Shown piece after piece: positions 43,548 through 52,583 of a stretch of DNA of 64,000 nucleotides. Both the position numbers and the translations under genes were made by a program. Origin of the DNA: Actinomadura sp. NAK00032. Its GTDB lineage: Bacteria > Actinomycetota > Actinomycetes > Streptosporangiales > Streptosporangiaceae. The stretch spans positions 2,418,001 to 2,482,000 of the forward strand of contig NZ_CP054932.1 in the NCBI RefSeq assembly GCF_013364275.1, in the 5' to 3' direction. Each line of letters opens with the position of its first letter. Positions within the stretch are counted from its first letter, which is position 1. The notes beneath the pieces were generated by a model. It saw nothing but the letters and a program-made list of their open reading frames with translations, searched no databases and had not been told where the DNA came from.

Positions 43548-45878
43548 ATGGGATCACCGTCCGGCAAGGCGTCCCCGGTGAGGAGCCCCGGGCACGTCGC
43601 CGCGCCCGGTATCGGCGGGGTCGGGGAGAGCCCGCTGCGGCCGGACGGGACGCTCAAGGCCACCGGCGAGTTCGCGTACGCGTCCGACCTGTGGATGGAG
43701 GGCATGCTGTGGGGCGCGACGCTCCGCAGCCCGCACCCGCGCGCGCTGATCCGGTCGATCGGCATCGGGCCGGCGCTCGCGCTGCCCGGTGTCCGGGCCG
43801 TGCTCACCCACGCCGACGTGCCGGGCCGCAAGGTGTTCGGCATCGACCACACCGAGGACCAGCCCGTCCTCGCGATCGACCAGGTCCGGCACCAGGGCGA
43901 ACCGGTCGCGCTCGTCGCCGCCGACCACCCGGAGACGGCGCGGCGCGCGCTGGAGCTGATCTCCGTCGACTACGCGGTGCTGGAGCCGGTCACCGATCCG
44001 CGCGCCGTGATCGCCGACCCGGAGCGGCTGAAGGTGCAGGACCGGGGCGGCATCACCCGCCACCAGCCGGTCCGCGTCGGGGACGTGGACGCCGCGAAGG
44101 CGCAGGCCGACGTGGTCGTCTCGGGGGAGTACGAGGTCGGCATCCAGGACCAGGCGTTCCTCGGGCCCGAGTCCGGCCTGGCGATCCCGGCCGAGGACGG
44201 CGGCATCGACCTGTACGTCTCCACGCAGTGGATCCACAACGACCTCAAGCAGATCGCGCCCTGCCTCGGTCTCGCCGAGGACCAGGTGCACATGACGCTC
44301 GCGGGCGTCGGCGGCGCGTTCGGCGGGCGCGAGGACCTGTCGATGCAGATCCACGCCGGGATGCTCGCCCTGCGCACCGGGCGGCCGGTGAAGATGTCCT
44401 ACGACCGGTACGAGTCGTTCTTCGGGCACGTCCACCGGCATCCCGCCCAGATGCGCTACGAGTACGGCGCCACCGCCGACGGGAGGCTGCTCTACGCGGA
44501 CGTCGAGATCGTCCTCGACGGCGGCGCGTACACCTCGTCCACGATGAACGTCGTCGGCAACGCGGCGTCGCTCGGCGTCGGGCCGTACGAGATCCCCAAC
44601 ATCCGGATCGACGGGTACGGCGTCTACACCAACAACCCGCCGTGCGGGGCGATGCGCGGGTTCGGCGCCGTCCAGGCGTGCTTCGCCTACGAGTCGATGA
44701 TGGACCGGCTCGGCGCGGCCTGCGGCCTCGGCCCGATCGAGATCCGCCGCCGCAACGCGGCCTCGCAGGGGTCGCGGCTCGCGACCGGCCAGGTCATCGA
44801 GTCGCCCGCGCCGCTCGCCGAGATGCTGACCCGCCTGGAGGCGATGCCCCCGCCGGCCGCCGCCGACCCGTCCGACCTGCGGAACCTGCCGGGCGGCGTC
44901 GCGCAGACGACGCACGGCGAGGGCGTCGTGCGCGGCGTCGGCTACGGCGTCGGGATCAAGAACATCTGCTTCTCCGAGGGCTTCGACGACAAGTCGACGG
45001 CCCGCGTCCGGCTGGAGGTCATCGGCGGCGCGGCGACCGCGCTCGTCCACACGGCGGCGGCCGAGGTCGGGCAGGGGCTCGTCACCGTCCAGGCGCAGGT
45101 CGCGCGGACGGAGCTGGGCGTCGAGCGGGTCACCATCGCCCCGGCCGACACCGGGGTCGGCGACGCGGGCTCCTCCAGCGCCTCCCGCCAGTCGTACATG
45201 ACGGGCGGCGCGGTGAAGGCGGCCTGCGAGGCGGTCCGGGCGCGGCTGCTCGCGCTCGCCGCCGGCCGCCTCGGCCGCGCCGACCTCGCCGTCGCCGGCG
45301 GGAAGATCGTCTCGCGGTCCGGCGGGGTGCTCGGCACCATCGAGGACGTCCTCGGCGCCGACGCCATCGAGGAGACCCGCGAGTACCACCACCGGCCCAC
45401 CTCCCGGATGGACCCCGTCACCGGGCAGGGCCGCAGCCACACCCAGCTCGCGCTGTGCGTGCACCGGGCCGTCGTCGACGTGGACGTGGAGCTCGGCCTC
45501 GTCAAGGTCGTCGAGCTGGCCGCCGTCCAGGACGTCGGGAAGATCATCAACCGGCTGTCGCTGGAGGGCCAGATCCACGGCGGCTCCGCGCAGGGCCTCG
45601 GCCTCGCCGTGATGGAGGAGATCGTCGTGGCGGACGGGCTCGTCCGGAACCCGTCGTTCACCGACTACCTGATCCCCACCATCCTCGACATGCCGCCCAT
45701 GCGGCTGGACATCCTGGAGTACCCCGACCCGGAGGCGCCGTACGGGCTGCGCGGGGCGGGCGAGCCGCCGACGCTGTCGTCCACGCCCGCCATCGTCGCC
45801 GCGATCCGGGACGCCACCGGCCGCGCCCTCACCCGCGTCCCCGTCCGCCCCGAGCACATCGTCCAAGGAGCGCCATGA
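43548..45878 (+). CDS. Xanthine dehydrogenase molybdopterin-binding subunit
   Basis: 776 aa, typical XdhA/CoxL length. Molybdopterin contacts at [17 protein letters not shown] near 248-264, [17 protein letters not shown] near 365-381, and the C-terminal [20 protein letters not shown] with the catalytic Glu. [17 protein letters not shown] and [12 protein letters not shown] are further family stretches. It hydroxylates hypoxanthine/xanthine to urate. ATG directly follows the deaminase stop. The 58 bases after its stop hold only the leader of the allantoinase gene. Confidence 0.94.
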   Translation: MGSPSGKASPVRSPGHVAAPGIGGVGESPLRPDGTLKATGEFAYASDLWMEGMLWGATLRSPHPRALIRSIGIGPALALPGVRAVLTHADVPGRKVFGIDHTEDQPVLAIDQVRHQGEPVALVAADHPETARRALELISVDYAVLEPVTDPRAVIADPERLKVQDRGGITRHQPVRVGDVDAAKAQADVVVSGEYEVGIQDQAFLGPESGLAIPAEDGGIDLYVSTQWIHNDLKQIAPCLGLAEDQVHMTLAGVGGAFGGREDLSMQIHAGMLALRTGRPVKMSYDRYESFFGHVHRHPAQMRYEYGATADGRLLYADVEIVLDGGAYTSSTMNVVGNAASLGVGPYEIPNIRIDGYGVYTNNPPCGAMRGFGAVQACFAYESMMDRLGAACGLGPIEIRRRNAASQGSRLATGQVIESPAPLAEMLTRLEAMPPPAAADPSDLRNLPGGVAQTTHGEGVVRGVGYGVGIKNICFSEGFDDKSTARVRLEVIGGAATALVHTAAAEVGQGLVTVQAQVARTELGVERVTIAPADTGVGDAGSSSASRQSYMTGGAVKAACEAVRARLLALAAGRLGRADLAVAGGKIVSRSGGVLGTIEDVLGADAIEETREYHHRPTSRMDPVTGQGRSHTQLALCVHRAVVDVDVELGLVKVVELAAVQDVGKIINRLSLEGQIHGGSAQGLGLAVMEEIVVADGLVRNPSFTDYLIPTILDMPPMRLDILEYPDPEAPYGLRGAGEPPTLSSTPAIVAAIRDATGRALTRVPVRPEHIVQGAP

Positions 45879-45936
45879 CCCGGCGGCCGGATCTCGCTCA
45901 AGCACGTGCCGGGGGACCGTCGGCGGAGGAGCCCGC

Positions 45937-47229
45937 GTGGACGACCTCCTGATCAGGTCGCGCCGCGCCGTGCTGCCGGACGGCGAACGCCCCGCCGCCG
46001 TCGCCGTCCGCGACGGGCGGATCACCGCGATCGCCCCCTACACGGCCGACGTCCCGGCCGCCGACTCGGTCGACCTCGGCGACGTGGCGCTGCTGCCGGG
46101 CCTGGTCGACACCCACGTCCACATCAACGAACCGGGCCGCACCGAATGGGAGGGCTTCGCCACCGCGACCCGGGCCGCCGCCGCGGGCGGCGTCACCACG
46201 CTGATCGACATGCCGCTCAACGCGCTGCCGCCGACCGTCGACCCGCCCGCCCTCGCCGCCAAGCGCGCCGCCGCCGAGGGCGCGTGCGCCGTGGACGTGG
46301 GCTTCTGGGGCGGCGCCGTCCCCGGCAACCTGGCCTCGCTGCGCCCGCTGCACGACCTCGGCGTGTTCGGGTTCAAGTGCTTCACGTCCGACTCGGGCGT
46401 GCCGGAGTTCCCGCCGCTCTCCGCCACCGGGATGCGGGCCGCGTTCGCGGAGATCGCCGCGTTCGGCGGGCTGGTGATCGTCCACGCCGAGGACCCGGCG
46501 GAACTCGGCCCGCCGTCGGGCGGCGGCTACGCCGAGTTCCTCGCCTCACGGCCGCCGTCCGCCGAGCGCCTCGCCGTGGAGCGGGTCGTCCGGCTGGCCG
46601 AGGAGACCGGGGTGCGCGCCCACATCCTGCACCTGTCGGCCGCCGACTGCCTGGACGTCCTCGCCAAGGCCCGGTCGGACGGCCTTCCCGTCACCGCGGA
46701 GACCTGCCCCCACTACCTGGCCCTGTCCGCCGGCGAAGCGGCCGTCACCGCCTTCAAGTGCTGCCCGCCCATCCGCGGCACCGCCAACCGCGAACTGCTC
46801 TGGCAGGCGCTCGCGGACGGCGTCATCTCGTGCGTCGTCACCGACCACTCGCCCTGCACGCCCGACCTGAAAGAGGGCGACTTCGCGACGGCCTGGGGCG
46901 GCATCTCGTCCCTCCAACTGGGCCTGCCCGTCGTCTGGACGGCCGCACGGGAACGCGGGCTCGACCTCTGCTCGGTCGTGCGCTGGATGTCCGAGGCGCC
47001 CGCCGCCCTGGCCGGCGTCCCCGGCAAGGGCGGCATCGCCGCCGGCAACGACGCCGACCTCGTCGCCTTCGCCCCCGACGAGACGTTCACCGTGGACCCG
47101 GCGGCCCTCCACCACCGCCACCCCGTCACCCCCTACGCCGGCCGGACGCTCACCGGAGCCGTCAAGACCACCTGGCTCCGGGGAGAGCCCGCCGGTCACG
47201 GACGCCTGCTGCACCGGGGGCCGCGATGA
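45937..47229 (+). CDS. allB: Allantoinase
   Basis: 430 aa cyclic amidohydrolase. [20 protein letters not shown] near 58-77 has the HxH metal site, [12 protein letters not shown] contains the carboxylated Lys, HAEDPAEL and [10 protein letters not shown] supply further ligands, and [13 protein letters not shown] the catalytic Asp. Converts allantoin to allantoate. GTG 45937 is the start ([13 protein letters not shown]); GGAGGAG lies 7-8 bases upstream. Its stop overlaps the allantoicase start (ATGA). Confidence 0.94.
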   Translation: MDDLLIRSRRAVLPDGERPAAVAVRDGRITAIAPYTADVPAADSVDLGDVALLPGLVDTHVHINEPGRTEWEGFATATRAAAAGGVTTLIDMPLNALPPTVDPPALAAKRAAAEGACAVDVGFWGGAVPGNLASLRPLHDLGVFGFKCFTSDSGVPEFPPLSATGMRAAFAEIAAFGGLVIVHAEDPAELGPPSGGGYAEFLASRPPSAERLAVERVVRLAEETGVRAHILHLSAADCLDVLAKARSDGLPVTAETCPHYLALSAGEAAVTAFKCCPPIRGTANRELLWQALADGVISCVVTDHSPCTPDLKEGDFATAWGGISSLQLGLPVVWTAARERGLDLCSVVRWMSEAPAALAGVPGKGGIAAGNDADLVAFAPDETFTVDPAALHHRHPVTPYAGRTLTGAVKTTWLRGEPAGHGRLLHRGPR

Positions 47230-48212
47230 CCGCGATCACCACCCTTCCCGACCTGGCCGTCCGCGCGCTCGGCGGCTCGGTGGTGGCGGCGAGCGACGAG
47301 TCCTTCGCGGACAAGGAGAACCTCATCAACCCGTGGGCCCCGGCGTTCTCCCCGGAGACGTTCGGCCCGAAGGGCCAGCTGTACGACGGCTGGGAGACGG
47401 CCCGCCGCCGCTCCGGCGGCCACGACTGGGCGCTGATCAGGCTCGGCCTGCCCGGCGTCGTCCGCGGCGTCGTGATCGACACCGCCTGGTTCAAGGGCAA
47501 CTACCCGCCCCGCGCGTCCGTGGAGGCGTGCGCCGTGGACGGCTACCCGTCCGACCTGTCCGGCGCGGACTGGGTGGAGATCGTCCCGGAGAGCCCCCTG
47601 AAGGGCGACACCGCGCACGCCTTCCCCGTGCGCGTCGAGCGGCTGTTCACCCACGTCCGCCTGAACATGTTCCCGGATGGCGGCATCGCCCGCCTCCGCG
47701 TCCACGGCGAGGTGGTCCCCGACCCCCGGCTGCTCGCCGGGCTCACCGTCGACCTGGCCGCCCTGGAGAACGGCGCCCGCGTCACCGAGTGCTCGGACAT
47801 GTTCTACTCCTCGCCCGACAACATGCTGTTCCCCGGCCTGGCGCGCAACCAGGCCGAGGGCTGGGAGACGGCCCGGCGCCGCGACGGCGGCCACGACTGG
47901 GCGGTGGTCCGGCTCGCCGCGCCCGGCGTGGTCAGGCTCGCCGAGATCGACACCGCGAACCTGAAGTTCAACGCCCCCGGCGCGGCCGCCCTGCACGGCC
48001 GCGACGCCGCCGGCACCTGGCACCCCCTCCTGCCCCGGACCGGCCTGCTCCCCGACACCAGGCACCGCTTCCGCCTGACGTCTCCCGAGATCACGCACGT
48101 CCGGCTCGACATCCACCCGGACGGCGGCATCGCCCGCCTCCGCCTCCTCGGCGACCTGACCCCGGACGGCGCCCGCGCCCTCGACGCCCGCTGGACCGCC
48201 CTGAAACATTAG
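47226..48212 (+). CDS. alc: Allantoicase
   Basis: 328 aa made of two homologous jelly-roll repeats, visible in the duplicated segments [19 protein letters not shown] (near 57) and [19 protein letters not shown] (near 214), [17 protein letters not shown] and [17 protein letters not shown]. Hydrolyses allantoate to ureidoglycolate and urea. Final gene of the purine operon; an inverted repeat begins at its stop codon. Confidence 0.95.
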   Translation: MTAITTLPDLAVRALGGSVVAASDESFADKENLINPWAPAFSPETFGPKGQLYDGWETARRRSGGHDWALIRLGLPGVVRGVVIDTAWFKGNYPPRASVEACAVDGYPSDLSGADWVEIVPESPLKGDTAHAFPVRVERLFTHVRLNMFPDGGIARLRVHGEVVPDPRLLAGLTVDLAALENGARVTECSDMFYSSPDNMLFPGLARNQAEGWETARRRDGGHDWAVVRLAAPGVVRLAEIDTANLKFNAPGAAALHGRDAAGTWHPLLPRTGLLPDTRHRFRLTSPEITHVRLDIHPDGGIARLRLLGDLTPDGARALDARWTALKH

Positions 48213-48246
48213 GCAAACCATTGACGGCCGCCAGGAATCTGCCTAA
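48209..48246 (+). terminator. Inverted repeat at the end of the purine operon
   Basis: TTAGGCA (48209-48215, including the TAG stop) and TGCCTAA (48240-48246), 24-base loop. It marks the end of the operon in a locally A/T-richer stretch; weak as a terminator but the only candidate. The remaining 112 bases to the next gene show only a GGAGGAA ribosome site before 48359. Confidence 0.4.
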
Positions 48247-48358
48247 ATTCTGAGCACTCCACCACCTCCGCATCCCCGTCACGGCCAAATACTCGACAAA
48301 ATCCTGACGCCCGCTACGCCAACATCCATTTATTGAGTCCGGCCCAGGAGGAACCCCC

Positions 48359-49699
48359 ATGAAACGACTCCAGGCAGGAGCCCTCGCCGCCGTCCTGGCG
48401 GCGCCCCTGGCCCTCAGCCCGGCGGCCCACGCGGCCGCCGCCCCCGCGCACTACAGCGGCACCCTCCCCGACGGCGCCACCTGGATCGCCGACGTCCCGG
48501 CCGACTGGAACGGCACGCTCGTCCTGTTCAGCCACGGCTTCGGGCCCCTCACCCCGGCCGACCGCCCGAGCGAGGCGGCCGGGAAGGCCCTCCTCGACCG
48601 CGGCTACGCGCTCGCCGGCTCGTCCTACGACCCGGACGGCTCCCTGTGGGCCCTCGGCAGCGCCGTCCGCGACCAGACCGCCACCCGCGACGCCCTCGCG
48701 GCGCTCATCGGCCGCCCCCGCCGCACCCTCGCGCTCGGCCAGTCCATGGGCGGCCTGGTCAGCGCCAAGCTCGCGGAGACCCGCGCCGTGGACGGCGTCC
48801 TCACCGCCTGCGGCATCGTCGGCGGCGGCGCCGACCTGAACAACTACCAGCTCAACGCGGGCCACACGATCGCGACCCTGCTCGCCCCGTCCCAGCGGAT
48901 CAAGCTGACCGGCTACACGTCCCCCGTGGACGGCGTCGTCGCCGGTACCCAGCTCACCCAGGCCGTGGCGGACGCCCAGTCCACCCCGGCCGGCCGCGCC
49001 CGCATCGCCCTGGCCTCGGCGTTCCTCAACCAGTCGTCCTGGTTCTCCGGCGACTCCCCGCCGCCCCGCCGGGACTACGCCGCCCAGGAACTCCAGCAGT
49101 ACCAGTGGCTCTCCTCGGGCGTCCTGACCTTCATCTTCAGCGGCCGCTACTCGATCGAGCAGGCCGCCGGCGGCGACAGCGCCTGGAACAAGGGCCTGGA
49201 CTACGCGCGCCTCCTGCGCACGTCGGCCAACCACCGCCAGGTCAAGGCCCTCTACCGCGAGGCCGGCCTGAACCTGCGCGCCGACCTCGCCGAACTCTCC
49301 GCGACCGCCGCCAAGCAGGTCGAGCCCGGCCCCCTCGCCTGGCTGACCCGCACGTCCGAACCCACCGGCCGCCTGACCGTCCCGGCCCTGACCATCCACA
49401 CCATCTCCGACCAGCTCGTCCCGGTCGAGCACCAGAACGAGTACGCCAGAACCGTCCGCGCCGCGGGCCGCACCCCGCTCCTGCGCCAGGCGTACGTCAA
49501 GCGCACGGGCCACTGCAACTTCACCGCGTCCGAGTACGTCGCCTCACTCCAGACCCTGGAGAAGCGCGTGAAGACCGGCCACTGGCCCAGCACGACCGCA
49601 AAGTCCCTGAACAAGACCGCCAAGGCCCTCACCCTGGACCCCGCGGCCTTCCTCGGCTACCGCCCGACCCCCCTCGTCGTACAACCCTCACACCCCTAG
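48359..49699 (+). CDS. Secreted alpha/beta hydrolase
   Basis: 446 aa. Sec signal peptide (MKRLQAGALAAVLAAPLALSPAAHAAAAP, given here in part: AVLAAPLALSPAAHA). Mature part has LVLFSHGFGP (oxyanion-hole region), the nucleophile elbow ALGQSMGGLVSAK near 122-134, a late HTISDQLVPVEHQNEY and RTGHCNFTASEY with the catalytic His. Similar to secreted esterases/lipases or peptidases of unknown substrate in actinobacteria. GGAGGAA 6 bases before the ATG. A strong terminator follows at 49726. Confidence 0.82.
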   Translation: MKRLQAGALAAVLAAPLALSPAAHAAAAPAHYSGTLPDGATWIADVPADWNGTLVLFSHGFGPLTPADRPSEAAGKALLDRGYALAGSSYDPDGSLWALGSAVRDQTATRDALAALIGRPRRTLALGQSMGGLVSAKLAETRAVDGVLTACGIVGGGADLNNYQLNAGHTIATLLAPSQRIKLTGYTSPVDGVVAGTQLTQAVADAQSTPAGRARIALASAFLNQSSWFSGDSPPPRRDYAAQELQQYQWLSSGVLTFIFSGRYSIEQAAGGDSAWNKGLDYARLLRTSANHRQVKALYREAGLNLRADLAELSATAAKQVEPGPLAWLTRTSEPTGRLTVPALTIHTISDQLVPVEHQNEYARTVRAAGRTPLLRQAYVKRTGHCNFTASEYVASLQTLEKRVKTGHWPSTTAKSLNKTAKALTLDPAAFLGYRPTPLVVQPSHP

Positions 49700-49725
49700 C
49701 AACCGTCACACCCCTAACGAGGGAG

Positions 49726-49757
49726 CCGCCCCCGCCCGAGACCCCGGGCGGGGGCGG
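49726..49757. terminator. Bidirectional terminator between convergent genes
   Basis: Perfect 13-bp stem CCGCCCCCGCCCG / CGGGCGGGGGCGG with loop AGACCC, midway between the secreted hydrolase (plus) and the DUF397 gene (minus). It would serve both. Confidence 0.75.
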
Positions 49758-49770
49758 AACGCCGGGGGCG

Positions 49771-50007
49771 TCAGGGGGTTTCGGTGGGGTCCTCTTCGAG
49801 GAGGTCGTCGAACTCGCCGTCCTTGACGCCGGCGATGAAGGCGTCCCACTCGGCCTCGGTGAAGTAGAGGATCGGGCCCGCGGGGTTCTTGGCGTCGCGC
49901 ATCACGACGGCCCTGTCACCGAAGTCCTTGTGCTGGACGGGGACGTCCTTGCCATCGATGAACTCGATGATGACCCCGTCGCTGAGGATCGGTTCCTGCT
50001 CGGTCAC
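49771..50007 (-). CDS. DUF397 domain protein (orphan)
   Basis: 78 aa from GTG 50007, chosen because GAAGAAGG lies 7 bases ahead; an upstream in-frame start would give 100 aa without such a site. The DUF397 core VVMRDAKNPAGPILYFTEAEWDAFIAGV lies near 33-60. DUF397 proteins usually follow an XRE-type HTH/DUF5753 regulator gene and act with it in Streptomyces development; no such partner is present here, so this is an orphan. It is followed upstream by kstR with an 85-base gap. Confidence 0.82.
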   Translation of the reverse strand: MTEQEPILSDGVIIEFIDGKDVPVQHKDFGDRAVVMRDAKNPAGPILYFTEAEWDAFIAGVKDGEFDDLLEEDPTETP

Positions 50008-50092
50008 TGGCACACCTTCTTCGTCCTGGCTCCTGTCGGGGTCCAAGGCTAGTCGGGAAGGGGCCCGCGCCACACGGTAACCGGACGGGTGC

Positions 50093-50719
50093 TCAGGGGT
50101 CGATGAGGAGGCGGGCGGCGGTGATCTCCAGCCGGGACTGGATCTCCTCGGCGGTGGCGTTGCCGCGCAGCATCTCGATCATCTCCATCGTCCAGATGCC
50201 GGACAGCGCGCGGGCGGCGAGGCGGCGGGGGTCGTCGGCCGGGATGTCCTCCGGCGGGCCGGACGCGGCGCGCAGCAGCAGCTCGCTCATCCGCTCGCCG
50301 AAGTCGGTCTTGACGTCGGACAGCAGCAGCGAGCGGATCAGTGCCTCGGCCAGCTCCGGCTCGCGCATGAGGCCGCGGGTGGCGCGCATCAGCACCTCCA
50401 CCGCGCGCTCGGGCGCGGCGCCGCCGCGGGGCGGGCGGCGCTCGATGCTGCCCTCGAGGAGGTCGAGCTCCTCGCTGACGACGGCGACGACCAGGTCCAT
50501 CTTGGACGGGAAGTAGCGGTACAGCGTGCCGAGCGCCACCCCGGCGCGCTCGGAGACGGTGCGCATCTGCATCGCCTCGATGCCGCCGCGCGACGCCAGT
50601 GCCGCGGCGGCCTGCACGATACGCTTGCGCCGCTGGTGCTGGCTGCGGGAACGCACGCCCTGCCCCGCCGGCTGCCCCGCCGGCTGACCGTCCCCGGTCA
50701 CTGTCGGCTCTGCGGTCAC
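50093..50719 (-). CDS. kstR: TetR family sterol catabolism repressor KstR
   Basis: 208 aa. The N-terminal DNA-binding region (QRRKRIVQAAAALASRGG, AMQMRTVSERAGVALGTLYRYFPSKMDL) agrees almost residue for residue with mycobacterial KstR, including the recognition segment VALGTLYRYFPSK. The C-terminal ligand domain is more divergent, as expected. In Mycobacterium and Rhodococcus KstR is released by 3-oxo-cholestenoyl-CoA. GTG 50719 is preceded by GGAAGG. It is divergent from fadD17, with KstR-like boxes in the intergenic region, implying autoregulation. A generic TetR is the alternative, but the exact KstR boxes at five sites in the window support this call. Confidence 0.87.
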   Translation of the reverse strand: MTAEPTVTGDGQPAGQPAGQGVRSRSQHQRRKRIVQAAAALASRGGIEAMQMRTVSERAGVALGTLYRYFPSKMDLVVAVVSEELDLLEGSIERRPPRGGAAPERAVEVLMRATRGLMREPELAEALIRSLLLSDVKTDFGERMSELLLRAASGPPEDIPADDPRRLAARALSGIWTMEMIEMLRGNATAEEIQSRLEITAARLLIDP

Positions 50720-50785
50720 GGTCGCCTTCCCTTCTGTGCGGGCTCGGCCGCCCGACGTGTGTCCCCCCGAGTCTACCGCTCTTGT

Positions 50786-50799
50786 GAGAACGTGTTATC
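50786..50799. promoter_or_regulatory. Degenerate KstR-like site upstream of kstR
   Basis: GAGAACGTGTTATC keeps the AACnnGTT core but lacks the outer T and A. It is 66-79 bases upstream of the kstR start, so it could mediate weak autoregulation. Confidence 0.4.
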
Positions 50800-50910
50800 T
50801 GCCGACGCGGCCGCGGGTGCGGTCGAGGTGATTCCGGATCGCTCGTTTCCGCCGTACTGGGCAGGCTAACCGGCTCGGGAGCGGGAATGCCCCGGCCTCT
50901 GGACACAGAC

Positions 50911-50924
50911 TAGAATCTGTTCTA
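50911..50924. promoter_or_regulatory. KstR-like operator TAGAATCTGTTCTA upstream of fadD17
   Basis: One mismatch to TnnAACnnGTTnnA (AAT for AAC), 33-46 bases upstream of the fadD17 start in the kstR-fadD17 divergent region. Confidence 0.65.
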
Positions 50925-50957
50925 CTTTTTCGCCGTGGGCTGGTCCGGGAGGTGGGC

Positions 50958-52583
50958 GTGGAGAGCATCGCGGCGCTGCTGGAGGCGCGGGCGGACGACG
51001 ACCGCCCCGGGCTGCGCGCCGCCGGCGGCGGCCGGGCCTGGACCTGGCGGGAGGCCGTCGCCGAGTGCGCGGTCCGCGCCGCCTGGATGGCGGGCCGCGG
51101 GGGCGCGGAGCGCCCGGTCCACGTGGGCGTGCTGCTCGACAACGTGCCCGAGATGGTGTTCCTGCTCGGCGGTGCCGCGCTGTCGGGCGCGGTGGCGGTG
51201 GCGCTGAACCCGACCCGCAGCGCCGTGGAGCTGGCCGGCGACGCCGAGCGCGCCGACTGCGACCTCGTCGTCACGCAGGACCGCTACGCGGAGAAGGCCG
51301 CCGCGCTGGGCGTTCCGGTGCTGGACGCCGGTGCCCTCGAGGCCGAGCTCGTCCCCTTCGCGGGCGCGCCGCTTCCGGACGCCTCGGCGGTCGGCCCCGG
51401 GACGCTGCTCATGCTGATCTTCACCTCGGGCACGTCCGGGCGGCCGCGCGCCGTGCGAGTCACCCACCGCAAGATGGTCGTGCCGGGGGAGATGCTCGCC
51501 GAGCGCATGCTGGACCCCGAGTCGGTCGTGTACTGCCCGATGCCGCTGTTCCACTCGGGCGCGGTCATGGCGGCGTACGCGCCGGCGCTCGCGGCGGGTG
51601 CCGAGCTGGTGCTGCGCGACCGGTTCTCGGCGTCCGGCGTCCTGCCCGACGTGCGCGCGCACGGCTGCACCTACCTGCACTACGTCGGCAAGGCGCTGTC
51701 GTACGTGCTGGCCACGCCGAAGGGCGAGGACGACGCGGCCAACCCGCTGCGGTTCGCGTTCGGGAACGAGGCGGCGCCGCTGGAGCAGAAGGCGTTCGGG
51801 GAGCGGTTCGGCTGCTTCGTCATCGACGGCTACGGCTCGACCGAGACCGCGATCTCGCTGTCGCCCGACCCGTTCGGGCCGTCCGGGGCGCTCGGGAAGC
51901 TGCCGGCGGACGTGGCCGTCCTCCACCCGGCGACCGGCGAGCCGTGCCCGCCCGCCGTGTTCGACGCCGCCGGACGGGTGGTGAACGGCGACGAGGCCAT
52001 CGGCGAGCTGGTCAAGACCGGTGACATGGGCCTGTTCGACGGCTACTACAAGGAGGACGCCCCCGACCGCGTCCGCGACGGCAAGTTCTGGAGCGGCGAC
52101 CTCGCCTACGCCGACGCGGACGGATACGCCTATTTCGCGGGGCGCAGTGCCGACCGGCTCCGGGTGGACGGCGAGAACTTCGGCGCCGTCCAGGTCGAGC
52201 GGGTCCTGGCGGAGCTGCCCGGCGCGCGGCAGCTCGCCGTGTACGGGGTGCCGGACGCGGCGTCCGGCGACCAGGTGATGCTGGCCCTCGCCGCCGACGG
52301 CTTCGACCCCGAGGCGTTCGCCGGCTACCTGCGCGGGCGCGCCGACCTCAGTCCGAAATGGGCGCCCCGGTACGTGCGGGTGGCGCGGGAGCTGCCCGCG
52401 ACCGCCTCCAACAAGATCCTCAAGCGCCGGCTGGCCGCGGCCGGCTGGCGCACCGACGACCCGGTGTGGTGGCGGCCCGGCCGCGACCTCGCCTACCGGC
52501 CGATGACCGCGCGGGACGCGGCCGAACTGCGGGCCGAGTTCGCGCGGCGCGGCCGGCTGCACCTCCTGGAAGGGAGCGGATGA
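50958..52583 (+). CDS. fadD17: Acyl-CoA ligase FadD17
   Basis: 541 aa from GTG 50958, which has GGGAGG 5 bases before it (GTG 50952 overlaps that site). ANL motifs: LIFTSGTSGRPRAVRVTHRKM near 154-174 in outline, GYGSTETAISLS, SGDLAYADADGYAYFAGR with the A7/A8 hinge, and SNKILKRRL with the catalytic Lys. Agrees well along its length with mycobacterial FadD17 (YVGKPLSYVLATP/YVGKALSYVLATP region), encoded beside fadE26-fadE27 as here. Activates sterol side-chain carboxylates to CoA thioesters. Its stop abuts the next GTG. Confidence 0.9.
   Translation: MESIAALLEARADDDRPGLRAAGGGRAWTWREAVAECAVRAAWMAGRGGAERPVHVGVLLDNVPEMVFLLGGAALSGAVAVALNPTRSAVELAGDAERADCDLVVTQDRYAEKAAALGVPVLDAGALEAELVPFAGAPLPDASAVGPGTLLMLIFTSGTSGRPRAVRVTHRKMVVPGEMLAERMLDPESVVYCPMPLFHSGAVMAAYAPALAAGAELVLRDRFSASGVLPDVRAHGCTYLHYVGKALSYVLATPKGEDDAANPLRFAFGNEAAPLEQKAFGERFGCFVIDGYGSTETAISLSPDPFGPSGALGKLPADVAVLHPATGEPCPPAVFDAAGRVVNGDEAIGELVKTGDMGLFDGYYKEDAPDRVRDGKFWSGDLAYADADGYAYFAGRSADRLRVDGENFGAVQVERVLAELPGARQLAVYGVPDAASGDQVMLALAADGFDPEAFAGYLRGRADLSPKWAPRYVRVARELPATASNKILKRRLAAAGWRTDDPVWWRPGRDLAYRPMTARDAAELRAEFARRGRLHLLEGSG

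Noticed and set aside
45878..45936. Short ORF beginning ATGACCCGGCGG at 45875, overlapping the XDH large-subunit stop
   Set aside because: It reads only about 25 residues with no motif or ribosome site and overlaps the allantoinase start; more likely the leader of allB.
49726..49757. Alternative reading as a CRISPR-like or mobile-element inverted repeat
   Set aside because: A single hairpin with a 6-base loop between convergent stop codons is fully explained as a terminator; there are no repeats, spacers or transposase genes in the window.
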